A stretch of 64,000 nt of DNA from Epiperipatus broadwayi (lineage: Eukaryota; Onychophora; Udeonychophora; Euonychophora; Peripatidae), in NCBI GenBank assembly GCA_028023455.1, contig JAQFVV010012402.1, positions 15,314,935-15,378,934 on the forward strand, read 5' to 3'. A program made the position numbers and the translations under genes. The notes under the pieces were generated by a model. It did no database searches. It was not told the DNA's origin and saw only the letters and a list, made by a program, of their open reading frames with translations. This document shows positions 46,331-57,175 of this stretch, in pieces. The stretch's first letter is position 1, and the number at the start of each line of letters is the position of its first letter.

Positions 46331-47907
46331 TAATAAGAAATCCCTAAACCTAACATAGAATGTGAAATGGTTTTTCAAGTTACCACAAAGAACATTTGTA
46401 ATAGTAAAGAAGTAATTCTGAATAGGTGAATTTACATTTTATATCATCTTGTAGTAGCTTGCAGCACTTCTGAAAGATGAATTTAAATTTTGATGATAAT
46501 GTTTATAAAATACTGGATATATTTCATGATCATTTCCCTTCAAAAAAAATTAAGAAAAATATTATGAAAGGGTCTTATCTGCTATGCATAGTTTTTATTT
46601 ACTGAAATTTTTGGTACTGGTCATGATCATGAATACTTCCTCTTGTTTAAAGAACTATCCTGTTCTAGGTTTGAATCCATTTTATATTTTATTAATTTTC
46701 ATTACTATAGCTGTAAACACTCACAAAAGCAAAGAGTCTAAACATGGTGTTATAGTAATATAGATTTTAGTAACAATAGATTATATATTTGAACTTGATT
46801 ATTAAAGGTAGAATATAAATAGTATAAAACATACCAATAATCTTCCAATGGTCAAAATTACATCAGAAAAAGATTTGAAACAATACACTGATGACATCTT
46901 TGGCAAAAAGATGAAACATTTTTATATTTTCCCTGTGTAAATATGGGATTATGATTTAAAGAGATTATGATTTAAAGACATTACTTTTACAACCATATCT
47001 AATTGATGCTTCAGATTTATATTTTTGTCAATACATAAAAAAAAAACATTAAACTTTAAAATTTAACTCATCTCATATCTCCATAAAAAATGAGACTAGT
47101 TCCTTTTCTTTTAATATTTGAAAAGAAGGAAATTTACATATTTGGATCTATTACAATAATAATGATAATAATAATAATAGTATTAGTAGTAGTAATAGTA
47201 GTAGTAGTCATAGTAGAAGGAGGAGTAGTAGAAGGAATTGGAGTGGTAGTACGAGGAGTAGGAGGAGGAGTATGAGGAAAAGTAGTAGGAGTAATAGTAG
47301 TAGTAGTAGTAGTAGTAGCAATAGTAACAGTAGTAGTAATAGTAGTAGTAATAGTAGTAGTAGTAGGAGGAGTAGGAGTAGTAAATCCAAGACAAAATTA
47401 ATATTTACAAAGATAACTTTTAAAAAAAGAACATTACCTGTTTAAAGGCCTTTTTATTCAATTTTATTAGAAAAATATCTTACCAGCATTAATTATTTAT
47501 ATACATATAGATCACAATGCCCACATTCCCATATAGCAAACATTAAAATGAATCCAGGTTTTGTTTCGAATTAATGATTAATTTACAGATTTTTTTAGAC
47601 ATAGTCCAGTTGGCTACTTAAATTGTGGTTTCAAATATGGTCAAATTTTGATTTCCTCTAGATTACTTGAGTGATAGTTAACTGTTAGATTATTTTATCA
47701 GATTTTTGGTTCTCAGTGAGTTAAGCAACAATCTGGAAATTAGACAAATCATTTCTGAGTCAGCGAAATACATTCTCCAATGATGTCAGACAAGACCGCA
47801 TTAATACTTTTCTAGGTACAACGTGATTGAATGATTGAAATAAATAATATTTCACTGTCAGCAATGGGTCTTCACATAATCTGGATTTGATTTGAATTTG
47901 TAAGGAT
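46331..47907. other. Unrecognised A+T-rich DNA around a microsatellite
   Basis: No gene was seen apart from spurious frames in the repeat at 47153-47385. A CUGAUGA at about 46889 was examined and rejected as a ribozyme. Confidence 0.5.
47153..47385. repeat. Long imperfect (AGT)n/(AAT)n microsatellite
   Basis: About 230 bp of AGT, AAT and AGG trinucleotides. It yields artefactual poly-Leu, poly-Tyr and poly-Val frames on both strands. Confidence 0.9.
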
Positions 47908-48165
47908 TGCCAAATATAATAATATATATTTGAAATTTTGTAAAAAATTATTAAATATTTTGTAAAATAATATTCAATAATGTAATAGCCTTTTGTTAAA
48001 AATATTTTAAATTTAAGAAAAACTTGTAAATTATATAAATTATATTAAAACTTTCTCAAATTAAAACAGGCAAAACTCTCTATATGTATTGCTACTCAGT
48101 GCAAGCCAGGGTAATCAATGTATGACAGAAGGCTTGTGCATAAAATCCCCATCTAGTGCCTACTC

Positions 48166-48224
48166 ATCCAATATCTCCAGACTAGTTTCTGGTTTGCAGC
48201 CTTCGTCAATGAGAAGTCTTGGAT
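48166..48224 (-). ncRNA. Hammerhead ribozyme, HHR-B, core change C3 to U
   Basis: On - it reads AUCCAA, stem I, UUGACGA instead of CUGACGA, AGGCUGCAAACCA, GAAA, ACUAGUC, then UGGAGA and UUGGAU. All stems remain but the first core base is changed, so activity should be lost. The neighbouring unit (48413-48452) shares the change, so they descend from the same RNA or were copied together. Confidence 0.6.
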
Positions 48225-48640
48225 CTGAAAGCACTGCACCTAGATCTTAGGATCTAATGCAACCCTCCAGCAGCCACATTTTAACTACAAAACTATGAAT
48301 CTTAAATTGAAAATTAATATTTTCAATCCAAGTCTATCAGATTATATAGTAATAGTCTGAACTCAGTTCAGTACCTATAGATTTTGGTGTCGTTGGTTCT
48401 TTAATAACCATAGTTTCTGGTTTGCAGCCTTCGTCAATGAGAAGCCTTGGATCTGAAAGCACTGCACCTAGATCTTAGGATCTAATGCAACCATCCAGCA
48501 GCCACATTTTAACTACAAAACTATGAATCTTAAATTGAAAATTAATATTTTCAATCCAAGTCTATCAGATTATATAGTAATAGTCTGAACTCAGTTCAGT
48601 ACCTATAGATTTTGGTGTTGTTGGTTCTTTAATAACCATA
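48185..48640 (-). repeat. Two direct 228-bp HHR-B units with an internal deletion
   Basis: Unit starts lie at 48185 and 48413, exactly 228 bp apart. Relative to the 438-nt unit, 210 nt are missing. The deletion starts right after GAAAC of the ribozyme, just before the cleavage site, and resumes in the middle of the unit (TATGGTTATTAAAG). Confidence 0.7.
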
Positions 48641-49124
48641 GCCACCAATATCCTATTAAGCAGGATTGGTTTTAAGCCAATAAACATCGCATGATTACCA
48701 TTTCTTATGCTTGCTTATAACTGTTATTAAAGGAGGCAAAACTTTCTATACATATTGCCACTCAGTGCAAAACAAAGTAATCAATGTATGCCAGAAGGCT
48801 TGTACATAAAATCCCAATCTAGAGAGTTTTGCCTGTTTTAATAACAGTTATAAGCAAGCATAAGAAATGGTGATCATATGATGGTTATTGGCTTAAAACC
48901 AATCCTGCCTAATAGGATAGTGGTGGATATGGTCATTGAAAAACCAGAGGCCAAAATGTATAGGTACTAAACTGAGTTCAGACTTATATGACTATATAAG
49001 CTGATGGGCTTGGATTGAAAATATGTTTTCAATTTAAGACTCACAGTTTTATAGTTAAGTAGAGATAAAATGTGGCTGCTGGAGGGTTGTATTAGATCCT
49101 AAGATTTATGTGCAGTGCTTTCAT

Positions 49125-49183
49125 ATCCAAGGCTTCTCACTGACGAAGACCACAAGCCAGAAACTAGTCTGGGGATACTAGAT
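49125..49183 (+). ncRNA. Hammerhead ribozyme, HHR-B, intact core (upstream)
   Basis: AUCCAA, stem I UUCUCA, CUGACGA (49140-49146), AGACCACAAGCCA, GAAA, ACUAGU, C17 at 49169, then UGGGGA. The distal stem is weaker (CUAGAU). Core bases are complete; stem II is weak (only G-C pairs near its base) and one base differs from the other copies. Cleavage is predicted after 49169. Confidence 0.7.
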
Positions 49184-49607
49184 GAGGAATCTATGTACAA
49201 GCCTTCTGGCATATATTGATTACTCTGGCTTGCACTGAGTGGCAATAGGTGTAGAGAGTTTTGCCTGTTTTAATAACAGTTATAAGCAAGCATAAGAAAA
49301 TGGTAATCATGTGATGTTTATTAGCTTAAAACCAATCTTGACTAATAGGATAGTGGTAGCTACAGTTATTAAAGAACAAAGACACCAAAATGTATAGGTA
49401 CTGAACTGAGTTCAGACCTATATGACTATATAAGATTGATAGGCTTGGATTGAAAATATAGAGTTTTCAATTTAAGACTCACAGTTTTATAGTTAAGTAG
49501 AGATAAAATATGACTGCTGGAGGTTTGCATTAGATTCTAAGATCTAGGTGCAATGCTTTCAGATCCAAGGCTCTTCACTGATGAAGGTCACAAGCCAGAA
49601 ACTAGTC
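49170..49607 (+). mobile_element. Complete 438-nt HHR-B unit between two ribozymes
   Basis: Bounded by the predicted cleavage positions of two ribozymes with complete cores. If transcribed, self-cleavage would release a 438-nt RNA with ends suited to circularisation. It contains no significant open frame, so it is non-coding. Internal complementarity is extensive (for example CTGTTTTAATAACAG, and GAACTGAGTTC). Confidence 0.75.
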
Positions 49608-49621
49608 TGGGGATATTGGAT
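49563..49621 (+). ncRNA. Hammerhead ribozyme, HHR-B, intact core (downstream)
   Basis: AUCCAA, CUUCA stem I strand, CUGAUGA (49578-49584), AGGUCACAAGCCA, GAAA, ACUAGU, C17 at 49607, UGGGGA and UUGGAU. Some stem I pairs are G-U. The core N7 is U here and C in the upstream ribozyme, which the consensus CUGANGA allows. Confidence 0.8.
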
Positions 49622-49940
49622 GAGTAGGCACTAGATGGAGAATTTATACACAAGCCTTCTGACATACATTGATTACTCTGACTTGCACAGAGTGGTAATA
49701 CATATAGAGAGTTTTGCCTATTTTAATAACAGTTATAAGCAAGCAGAAGAAATGTTTATCATGTGATGTTGATTGACTTAAAACTTTCTTTTATCAAAGA
49801 ATGTATGAAATATATGGCAAAACAACTCGATTAAGAAATAGATTTTAAACAATTAAATTAAAAATAAGTTAAAAAAAGGTTAAGCCTGTTTTGATAAAAA
49901 AAATTGAAAACAAGAAAAAACCCAGCAGTTTCATAATTAC

Positions 49941-50287
49941 AGTATATTAATGAATGATTAACAAAAGTTATTAATATACTTTCTTTAAGTGATTTGTGTC
50001 AAAGTTGTGAGAGTAGGACATTTGACACACCAATGAAAGTATAGGGATTTTCTATCTGTGTAAATACTGAACAATAATAAAGATATGTTTAAGAGATTGT
50101 ACTTTGGTCCAACTGATGAGTGCTGGTTTAGCATGAAATATGCATCTTGGGTATCATAGATTTTTTTTCACATGTCTTTTGTCATATGTTTATTATTACA
50201 TCCCTTCACAAGGTGTTAAAAGTGGATATAAACTGATCATCCTTACATGAGAGTGGTGTAATAAAAATTACACTTTTAGAAATACTA
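49941..50287 (+). mobile_element. 347-bp insertion with an HHR-A-type ribozyme
   Basis: Absent from the right LTR and bounded by ATAATTAC (49933-49940 and 50288-50295). Only the central part (about 50099-50200) matches HHR-A, through TTTTTTTCACATGTCTTTTG. The flanks are not found elsewhere in the window, so this may be a distinct subfamily or an HHR-A piece inside another element. Confidence 0.6.
50099..50154 (+). ncRNA. Hammerhead ribozyme, HHR-A type, intact core
   Basis: CCAA, CUGAUGA (50113-50119), stem II GUGCU-GGUUU-AGCAU (50120-50134, basal pair G-U), GAAA, then AU-AUGC-AU stem III. C17 is at 50146, so cleavage is predicted after it, and UUGG closes stem I. The distal part of stem I is reduced to GUAC/GUAU. 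Core bases are complete. Confidence 0.7.
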
Positions 50288-51484
50288 ATAATTACTGTGT
50301 TTTGCAAGTTCAATCAATTAAATAATGGGTTTTTAAAATTCCTGTAAAGGGATCAAAAATAAGATATTAAAGGTGTTAAAACAAGATCATTAAAGCCTGT
50401 TGAAAACAAAATCAAATGTATCAAAAAGGGTATTAAAACAAGACATCAAAATCTTATATAGAGTCAATTTTTTTGAGAGCAATCAATCTGGGTTTATATT
50501 TTAATAAAGATAGAATCAATCAACTCAAACTCTTGAAATATACTCTTGATATCTGAAATCTCACTATTTTATTTTTTGAATAAATCTCTAATTAAAATGA
50601 ATCAATGCTTAAAATTCAAATTTCAAAGATCTGAGGTTGTGAAAGAACATTGTGGAACATACAAATGAAATCAATTAAGATTTGGCATTGTAGAAGAAAT
50701 TGAACTTTGACTATAGATCTTTTGCTTTGTAAGTAAAAAACCTGTTTAAATTGTTATCCTAATGTATTAATCATTTTAAGTTTTATTTTAATTTATGTTT
50801 ATACTAACAAACTATGTTTTATATTATTGATTGTTTGAATCAGGAAGCAAAAGTTTTTTTAAAAAAATTAGTTAAGTTTTAAAGCAACTGAAGTTTAAAA
50901 AAAATTAGAAAAAAAAAACCTTCATCTTGTATGTACTATATATATATATTGAAACTATTATAGGTTTCATTGCATATAACAACATAGTAGTGTGTGTGTG
51001 ATATATATATAAAGTTGAAAGGAAAAGTAGAAATAAACACAGTCAAATTTTTTTTTGTAGATCATTTTTACATTACACTGGAATAACAGTTAAAGATTAA
51101 ATAATTTTGAATTTAATTTTTTTTATTATAAATTAAACATTTAAAAGGTCTAATTAATATTTTATTAATTCTGATTTTAAATTAAAACAAGCATGTATTA
51201 ATATTATAATAGATATCCTGGTAATTATAAAATTCCACAATCTATTTTGGTTAGCAATTTTTTTTGTAATTAATGCTTGTATAACATATTTTGATAAAAT
51301 TCCATTAAATGGTTTTTTAAAGGATTAAAATGAATTGGAAAAGATTCATTAACTTTTTCAATCAAGATAGAAAAAACATTTTTAACTAATGTATTTTCCC
51401 CACATCCTGATTATAAAAGGTTGAAAAAAAGATTAGAGGGTAGTTTTTAAGGTTTTTAGACTTTTACAGATTAGGACAGAACTA

Positions 51485-51721
51485 AGATCCTAAGGTCTAG
51501 ATACAGAGCTCTCAGATTCAAGGCTTTTCACTGACAAAGGCAACAATCTAGAAACTAGTCTGTGGATATTGGATGAGTAGGCACTAGATAGGGATTTTAT
51601 GCACAAGCCTTCTGGCATCCATTGATTTATCAAGCTTGCACTGAATGGCATTACTGTATGGAAAGTTTTGCTTGTTTTAATAAGTTATGAGCAAGCATAC
51701 AAAATGGTTATCAGATGATGT
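51485..51721 (+). mobile_element. HHR-B copy with 14-bp target duplication
   Basis: 237 bp of HHR-B 5'-truncated upstream of the ribozyme, flanked by TTAGGACAGAACTA at 51471-51484 and 51722-51735. The ribozyme core (51531-51537) is CUGACAA and stem II is altered, so it should be inactive. This is a single, non-inverted copy, which separates the duplication length from the inverted architecture. Confidence 0.75.
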
Positions 51722-53739
51722 TTAGGACAGAACTACTATGAAGATATAACTGAAGGCAAGGAGAGCAATTCCAGAAACTGCTCCAGATTTACTATGGTTG
51801 AATTTGGATTTCCATAAAAGAAAAGGGTCAACTTCCAGTGCTCCATAGCCCTAACATGGGCTAAAAATGGCTGACTTGCCTAATATCTATCCAATACTAG
51901 ACTGAAGAGAGCCAATTCCAATGTGAACAATTACCTGAATTATATCTTTCCCGATGAAGACAATAAGCTACTCTGCTGTTTTAAAAAGGGCTGGCTTATC
52001 AAGAGAGGCCATCAGTGTGCTGAGTTATTTGAAATAATTTCTTAAAAATTACATTTTAAAAGTGAAACAAGTAAAATAATTTTTGCTTAAGTTAAATCTA
52101 AAATAAAGAATTAATTTATAGACAATTTTATAAAGGAAAAAAGGAAACTCCAAATTTCTAGATTGAAAAACAAAGGAACTTGCTAGAGTATTTTTTAAAG
52201 ACATTTATAATTAATCCATAGTAATCTGTCAAAGGTGTAATATTTTTTTTTAATAAAGAAAGAAAAACTTTTATTATTAAAATAATGTATGTTATGTATA
52301 TTTTCAGCATGGAATTAATTATGAAAAATATATTTTTAATAATTTTATTATTTTGACAAATTAAAATATATAATGTAAATATCAATGTGTGTACACATTT
52401 CCATGCACACACTCATATATATTAAATCAGTCATCAATTATTGTGACACTACAAAATGTCACTAGGTCACAAAATTTTAAAGATTACCCATATTATAATA
52501 GCCACTATGAGGGCATGAAGTAGGCATATAGACTAGCACTAGATCAAAAAGATTATTCAATAATTCATAGTGTTAATTTATTTACATATTATGGTCACAT
52601 AATAATTTCAAAGCATAATCTTATGAAGACTTTACTAATTATAATTTATGTTCTTACTAGAGGACACAATACCTGTTAATGTTATAATTAAATTAATAAC
52701 AAAGGCACTTAAATATGGCTTTAAAAAATATATATATTTATTCTTTTTCATTACTAACTGTACTAACTAACTCGATCTAATTTTAAGGCAAAATACCAGT
52801 GCAATTTTTAACTCAATATTATCATTTTAATATAGTCCAATTATTTAACATTTTACATCTTTTTCCCAAGGGAACATCTGCTGCACAAATTTACAAATGA
52901 CAAAGGCCCAAGTTTATTATGGATTTATTTACAGTTTTTTTTTTTTATAAAAATTTGGGGTCAGAACCAAAAAACTAACTCAGTTAATGGTGTATTAATA
53001 GGAAATAGAGGTTAGATTCAAAGAAACATTTCTTCTAATTAATTTTTTTTATTGTTAAATCAGAATTTGGACCTAAAGTGGCCACTCCCTAGAGTTATCC
53101 TTTAAAAAAAGGGGTATTGGTTTAAATTATCTCTTATTAGATATATGTCTGTGACAATTATATTGTTAAGCTTATGATATAAATAAATATATATTAAAGA
53201 ATATGAATTTACTCTGTAGAAAATCATATAAAAATAAATAAACAAATAATGAAGTTGTATTATAAGATATAATTAACATATTGTATTAAAATTAGTCAAT
53301 ATAAGCTGTGGACACTTTATAAATAACAATTGTTTCCCATTGTGCATGTGAATTAAAAAAAAAGAGAAAAAAGATTGGAGAAATGATTTTATTAATAGAT
53401 ATGTGTGTGTGTGTCTGATAATTATAATATTTTGTAATGAATTATAGTTTTATTATTGGTTTAAAAAGGGTGTTAACATCTTTCTACATAATATTATCTA
53501 GTCTGCATATTTATTCTATATATAAGATTATACTTCTGTATAATTTTATGGCCATTTCATCGTGGGTTTATTTGTAAATTTTTGACCATCCATAGTGGGG
53601 ATTAAATTAAATAGCTCTCCTGTAGCAATTGTGAACATCTATTTGTCTGAGTTAGATGAATGCCATGGTTGATCAGATATTTTCTCCTGTAAATATAAAA
53701 ACAAAAAATGTATATGAAGCTGATGTTATACACAGAGAA

Positions 53740-55150
53740 TGGCATTCACATACTTGTCAGGTTATTTGATGATCCAATTGATGTTGGAATGCAGTTATAA
53801 ATATATTAAAAATAATAAGTTTATCTGCATTAGAGAAAATTTAGAAATCAAGAAAATTCAAAATGAAAACAAAATAAATAAAGAAGTTCAGGAAATGATT
53901 GCTGAAGAAGGTTTAGAAACAAGTTATAAAGATAGCATAAAGAAAAAAGTTAATAGAGATTTCTGATGTGGACAGTGTTGATTTACATAATGACATATAT
54001 AAACAAATGAAGGGAAAACAGTAATAAAGAGATAAAAATTCCTGATGTTGATCTAAATAATGACATATATGAACAAATGAAGGAAAAACAAACTAATAAA
54101 GAGATAAAATTTCCTGAGAAGGATACCGCAACATCATCACAATTAAACATGATAGATGATCAGAAAATTATTCAAAGAAATAGAATTGAGAATGGAAGAT
54201 AGACAAAAGCTGAGGATTTATAAATGCAAAGGCAGATGAGACAGAGGGATTTAGACATAAAAAGCAGATGACACATATAAAAAAAAAACATTGAAAATGT
54301 ACAAAAGCAGATAAATTGAAGTTAAAAGATTATAAACATATGGCTTAAAAGATTGAGGATCTATGCAAACCATATTAATTAGGCCAAAAGACAGCAAATA
54401 GAGGAAGAGATGGAAAATGTAAGTGAACAGCTTAAAGAAGAAATAATGGATTAAATAATGGAGGATGAATAAGCTCATTTAAAACTAAATTCAGAAAATG
54501 AATCACAAAAATGTGATGAAGTTGGAATAGAACCAGGACTGATAAAAAAAAACAAATGGTAAAAGATAAATCGGATACATTAAATCAAGATGAAGTTGAT
54601 GAACTAAAGCTATTATCAGAATCAGAAAAGATGCAAGAATAGGTTTAAATAAAAGACCAAATAGCAGAAGATCAACCGGTAGAATTAAACAAGAGGATGA
54701 CAGTGAACTAAAACTATTAAAAGAAAAGTAAACAAGAACTCTTAAAACTAAAAATCCAAATATCAGAAGATAAGTCAGATGACATATTAAAAACCAGATG
54801 GATTAAAGGAATGAGATGAAAAGACAATATAAAGACAAAAGCAAATGGAACAAACGCTTGTATTTGATCAAATCATAAAAATTAGAGTTAATGCAAAAAT
54901 GAAATGAGTACTTGCCAACCAAGTTAATCAAGGTATTGGATAAAGAAACCCAACAGCCTAAATTAAACATCAAACTTGTGTATAATAAACTTTTTACTTA
55001 TATATTTAATATCCATATGGATGATTTAGAAAGAGATGTATAGGAAAAGAATACTGCTGATTATCAATTTTATTTAGCATTAAGAAGAGAGAGTTAGTAC
55101 TCCCACATAACAGTTAACATTTTCCCATAGTTTCCACAGTAGAAAAAAGT
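53740..55150 (+). pseudogene. gag-like remnant inside the LTR element
   Basis: A 75-codon frame (53739-53966) contains IREN and KINKEVQEMIAEEGLETSYK. It and later pieces such as QQIEEEMENVSEQLKEEIMD are rich in K, E and I and predicted to be coiled coil. An imperfect internal repeat is seen (DIYxQMKxKQ read twice near 53985-54110). Stops break the frame throughout. No zinc knuckle, RT or protease was found. Confidence 0.4.
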
Positions 55151-55264
55151 CCAGATAATTTTCAATCTCAAATCATTACAAAGAAACTTTATATGAATGA
55201 TCAATAAGCTGAATAAAAATCTTACAAAATGCCAGATTGACAAGATTTTGTATAAAAATTTAGT

Positions 55265-57175
55265 TGCTAAATATAATAATAATATGTATATGCAAGAAAA
55301 ATTATTAAATATATTGTAAAATAATAGTAAATAATGTAATAGGTTTTTATTATAATATTTTAAATTTAAGAGAAACTTGTAAATTATATAAATTGTTAAA
55401 ACTTTCTCTTATTAAAGAATATATGGAATGTATTGCAAAACAACTCAGTTAAAAAATAAATATTAGATAATCAAATTAAAAATAAATTATAAAAAAGATT
55501 AAGCCTGTTTTGTTAAGACATTAAAAAAACAAACAAAAATTCAAGCAATTTAATAATTACAGTGTTTTGCAAGTTCAATCAAAATTTTTGTAAAAGTGTC
55601 AAATAAGATATTAAAGCTGGTAAAAACAAGATCATCAAAACTTGTGGAAAATAAGATTAAAGGTGGTGTCAAAAACAAAATCTAAGTTTGTTAAAAATCT
55701 ATATATGGTTAGTCTTTCGTGAAATCAATCAATCTGAATTCATATTTTAATCAAGCTAAAATCAATCTGGATTCTCACTTTATTCAAGCTGCATTGAACC
55801 TTCATTATGCTGACTGAATAGAAGAAAAAACTATCAACTGCTGAAATATATCCTGAATATCTGGAATCTAATCCATGCTATTTTTCAACTGAATCTCTAA
55901 TTAAAACAGAGAATCAGTGCCTTAACTTCAGATTCCAAAGAAAGGGGATTGTGAAAGATCATTATAGCAATTTACAAATGGAATCAATTAATATCTGCCA
56001 TCATAGGAGAAATCAAATTCCAGCTGTAAAACGTTTGTTCTGTAAGCAAAAAACAAACTGCTTAAATTGTTATTGTAGCATATTACTCATAAAGTTTTAT
56101 TTTAGTTTATATTTATATTAACAAACTATATTTTATATTATTGTTTGAAGCAGGAAGTGAATTTTTTTTTTTAAAAAAAAAGAGTATTAAAGCAGCTGAA
56201 GTTTAAAAAAAGACTTAAAAAAAACTTGCTTCATCTTGTATGTATTATATATATATTATGATTAGTTAACATTAAAAACCTTTTCTTTAATGTAAAATTG
56301 TCAGATAAAAAAATTAAAGAAGTAATATTCAATTGAAAACAAATAATCCCCCCCCCCCACCAGAAAAATGCCTGTAATATAATTATTTGTATTTGTGTTA
56401 AAGTTTTATTTTGAAATTAGATAAAGTCCAAATTAGCCCTCCTTTTCATTGTTATGAGTTAAATTTTATGTATGTTAAAACTTATTATTGTACATGCATT
56501 TATTAGATCTCTGTTAAATGCTTTGTTGTATATTATATCTATATGGTGAATTTATTTATGGTTTTGTTATATAAATTTGGGGTCATATACAAAGGTCTAT
56601 TTCAGTTAATTAGGGGTATTAATAGTAAATAGGGTCAGATTCAATGAACTATCATAATTAGTGTTATTGTTAAATTGGGATTTGGACTTAAAAGTGGCCA
56701 TTCACTTATTGGTAAAATTATCCCATATTAGATATATGTGGGAGACTATGCTATTAAACTTATGATATAAATAAATATATTATATTTGTGAAGTCAGTCA
56801 TACATATTATTATATTCAGGGTTTATTATAAGTCAGGAATTTACTCTGTGGCAAATGTGCTTGATCATAAAAAAGATTGTATTATAAGATTTAATGGAGA
56901 GATTAAGATTTAAAATCAAAATAAACCTTAGACATTTTATATATAACAATTGTTTTTCACCATGCATGTGATATAAAAAAAAAAAAGAAATGGTTTTATA
57001 AAAAATAAAAATATATATTTCTTAATGAACTGTTGTTTGTTATTTGTTTAAATAATGAGTGGTCCACTTTATATGTAACATTGTCTGGTTTGCATATTTA
57101 TCCCTTGACCACCTCATTGGAAGCAATTTATGTTCTATGTGATTTAGTCAGGTATTGCAAATAGTGGCTGTGTAA
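55265..57175 (+). repeat. Right LTR
   Basis: About 1.9 kb, starting TGCTAAATATAAT, and colinear with the uninvaded parts of the left LTR. A poly-C run lies near 56348-56358. The right edge is approximate because similarity fades after GCATATTTAT (about 57100). Confidence 0.65.

Larger units (their letters stand above)
48057..49777. mobile_element. HHR-B array: inverted tandem retrozyme-like insertion, 1721 bp
   Basis: It is flanked by TTAAAACTTTCT at 48045-48056 and 49778-49789. The paralogous LTR carries one copy (55396-55407), so it is a clean insertion. Inside, HHR-B units on - (48057 to about 48833) meet units on + (about 48834 to 49777) with 5' ends at the centre. The + side has a partial unit, one complete 438-nt unit (49170-49607) and a partial unit. 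The - side has two units, one with a 210-nt deletion. This matches tandem retrozyme copies reverse-transcribed from circular or concatemeric RNA. Confidence 0.8.
47908..53675 (+). repeat. Left LTR, enlarged by insertions
   Basis: Compared with the right LTR it contains three added segments bounded by direct repeats: 48057-49777 (12-bp TTAAAACTTTCT), 49941-50287 (8-bp ATAATTAC) and 51485-51721 (14-bp TTAGGACAGAACTA). It also has more unmatched DNA between about 50960 and 52900. The right LTR has the uninterrupted first site at 55396-55407. The right edge is approximate. Confidence 0.65.
47908..57175 (+). mobile_element. Decayed LTR retrotransposon with an invaded left LTR
   Basis: Two long direct repeats enclose about 1.6 kb of gag-like sequence. 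They start at TGCCAAATATAAT (47908) and TGCTAAATATAAT (55265). Shared blocks run in the same order in both, for example AATTTAAGA...ACTTGTAAATTATATAA, AAGCCTGTTTTG, AATAATTAC...GTGTTTTGCAAGTTCAATCA, GGTTGTGAAAGA, AATTTGGGGTCA, TAGATATATGT and TTATGATATAAATAAATATA. There is no RT, so the copy is non-autonomous or internally deleted. The outer right end and target duplication could not be fixed. Confidence 0.75.

Noticed and set aside
46870-46960. CUGAUGA followed by an AUCUU/AAGAU hairpin and GAAAC, resembling a hammerhead
   Set aside because: No acceptable stem III with a UH cleavage site and no closing stem I could be drawn; one isolated copy with no repeat context.
47090-47395. Open frames with poly-Leu, poly-Tyr and poly-Val
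   Set aside because: Products of a trinucleotide microsatellite read in several frames.
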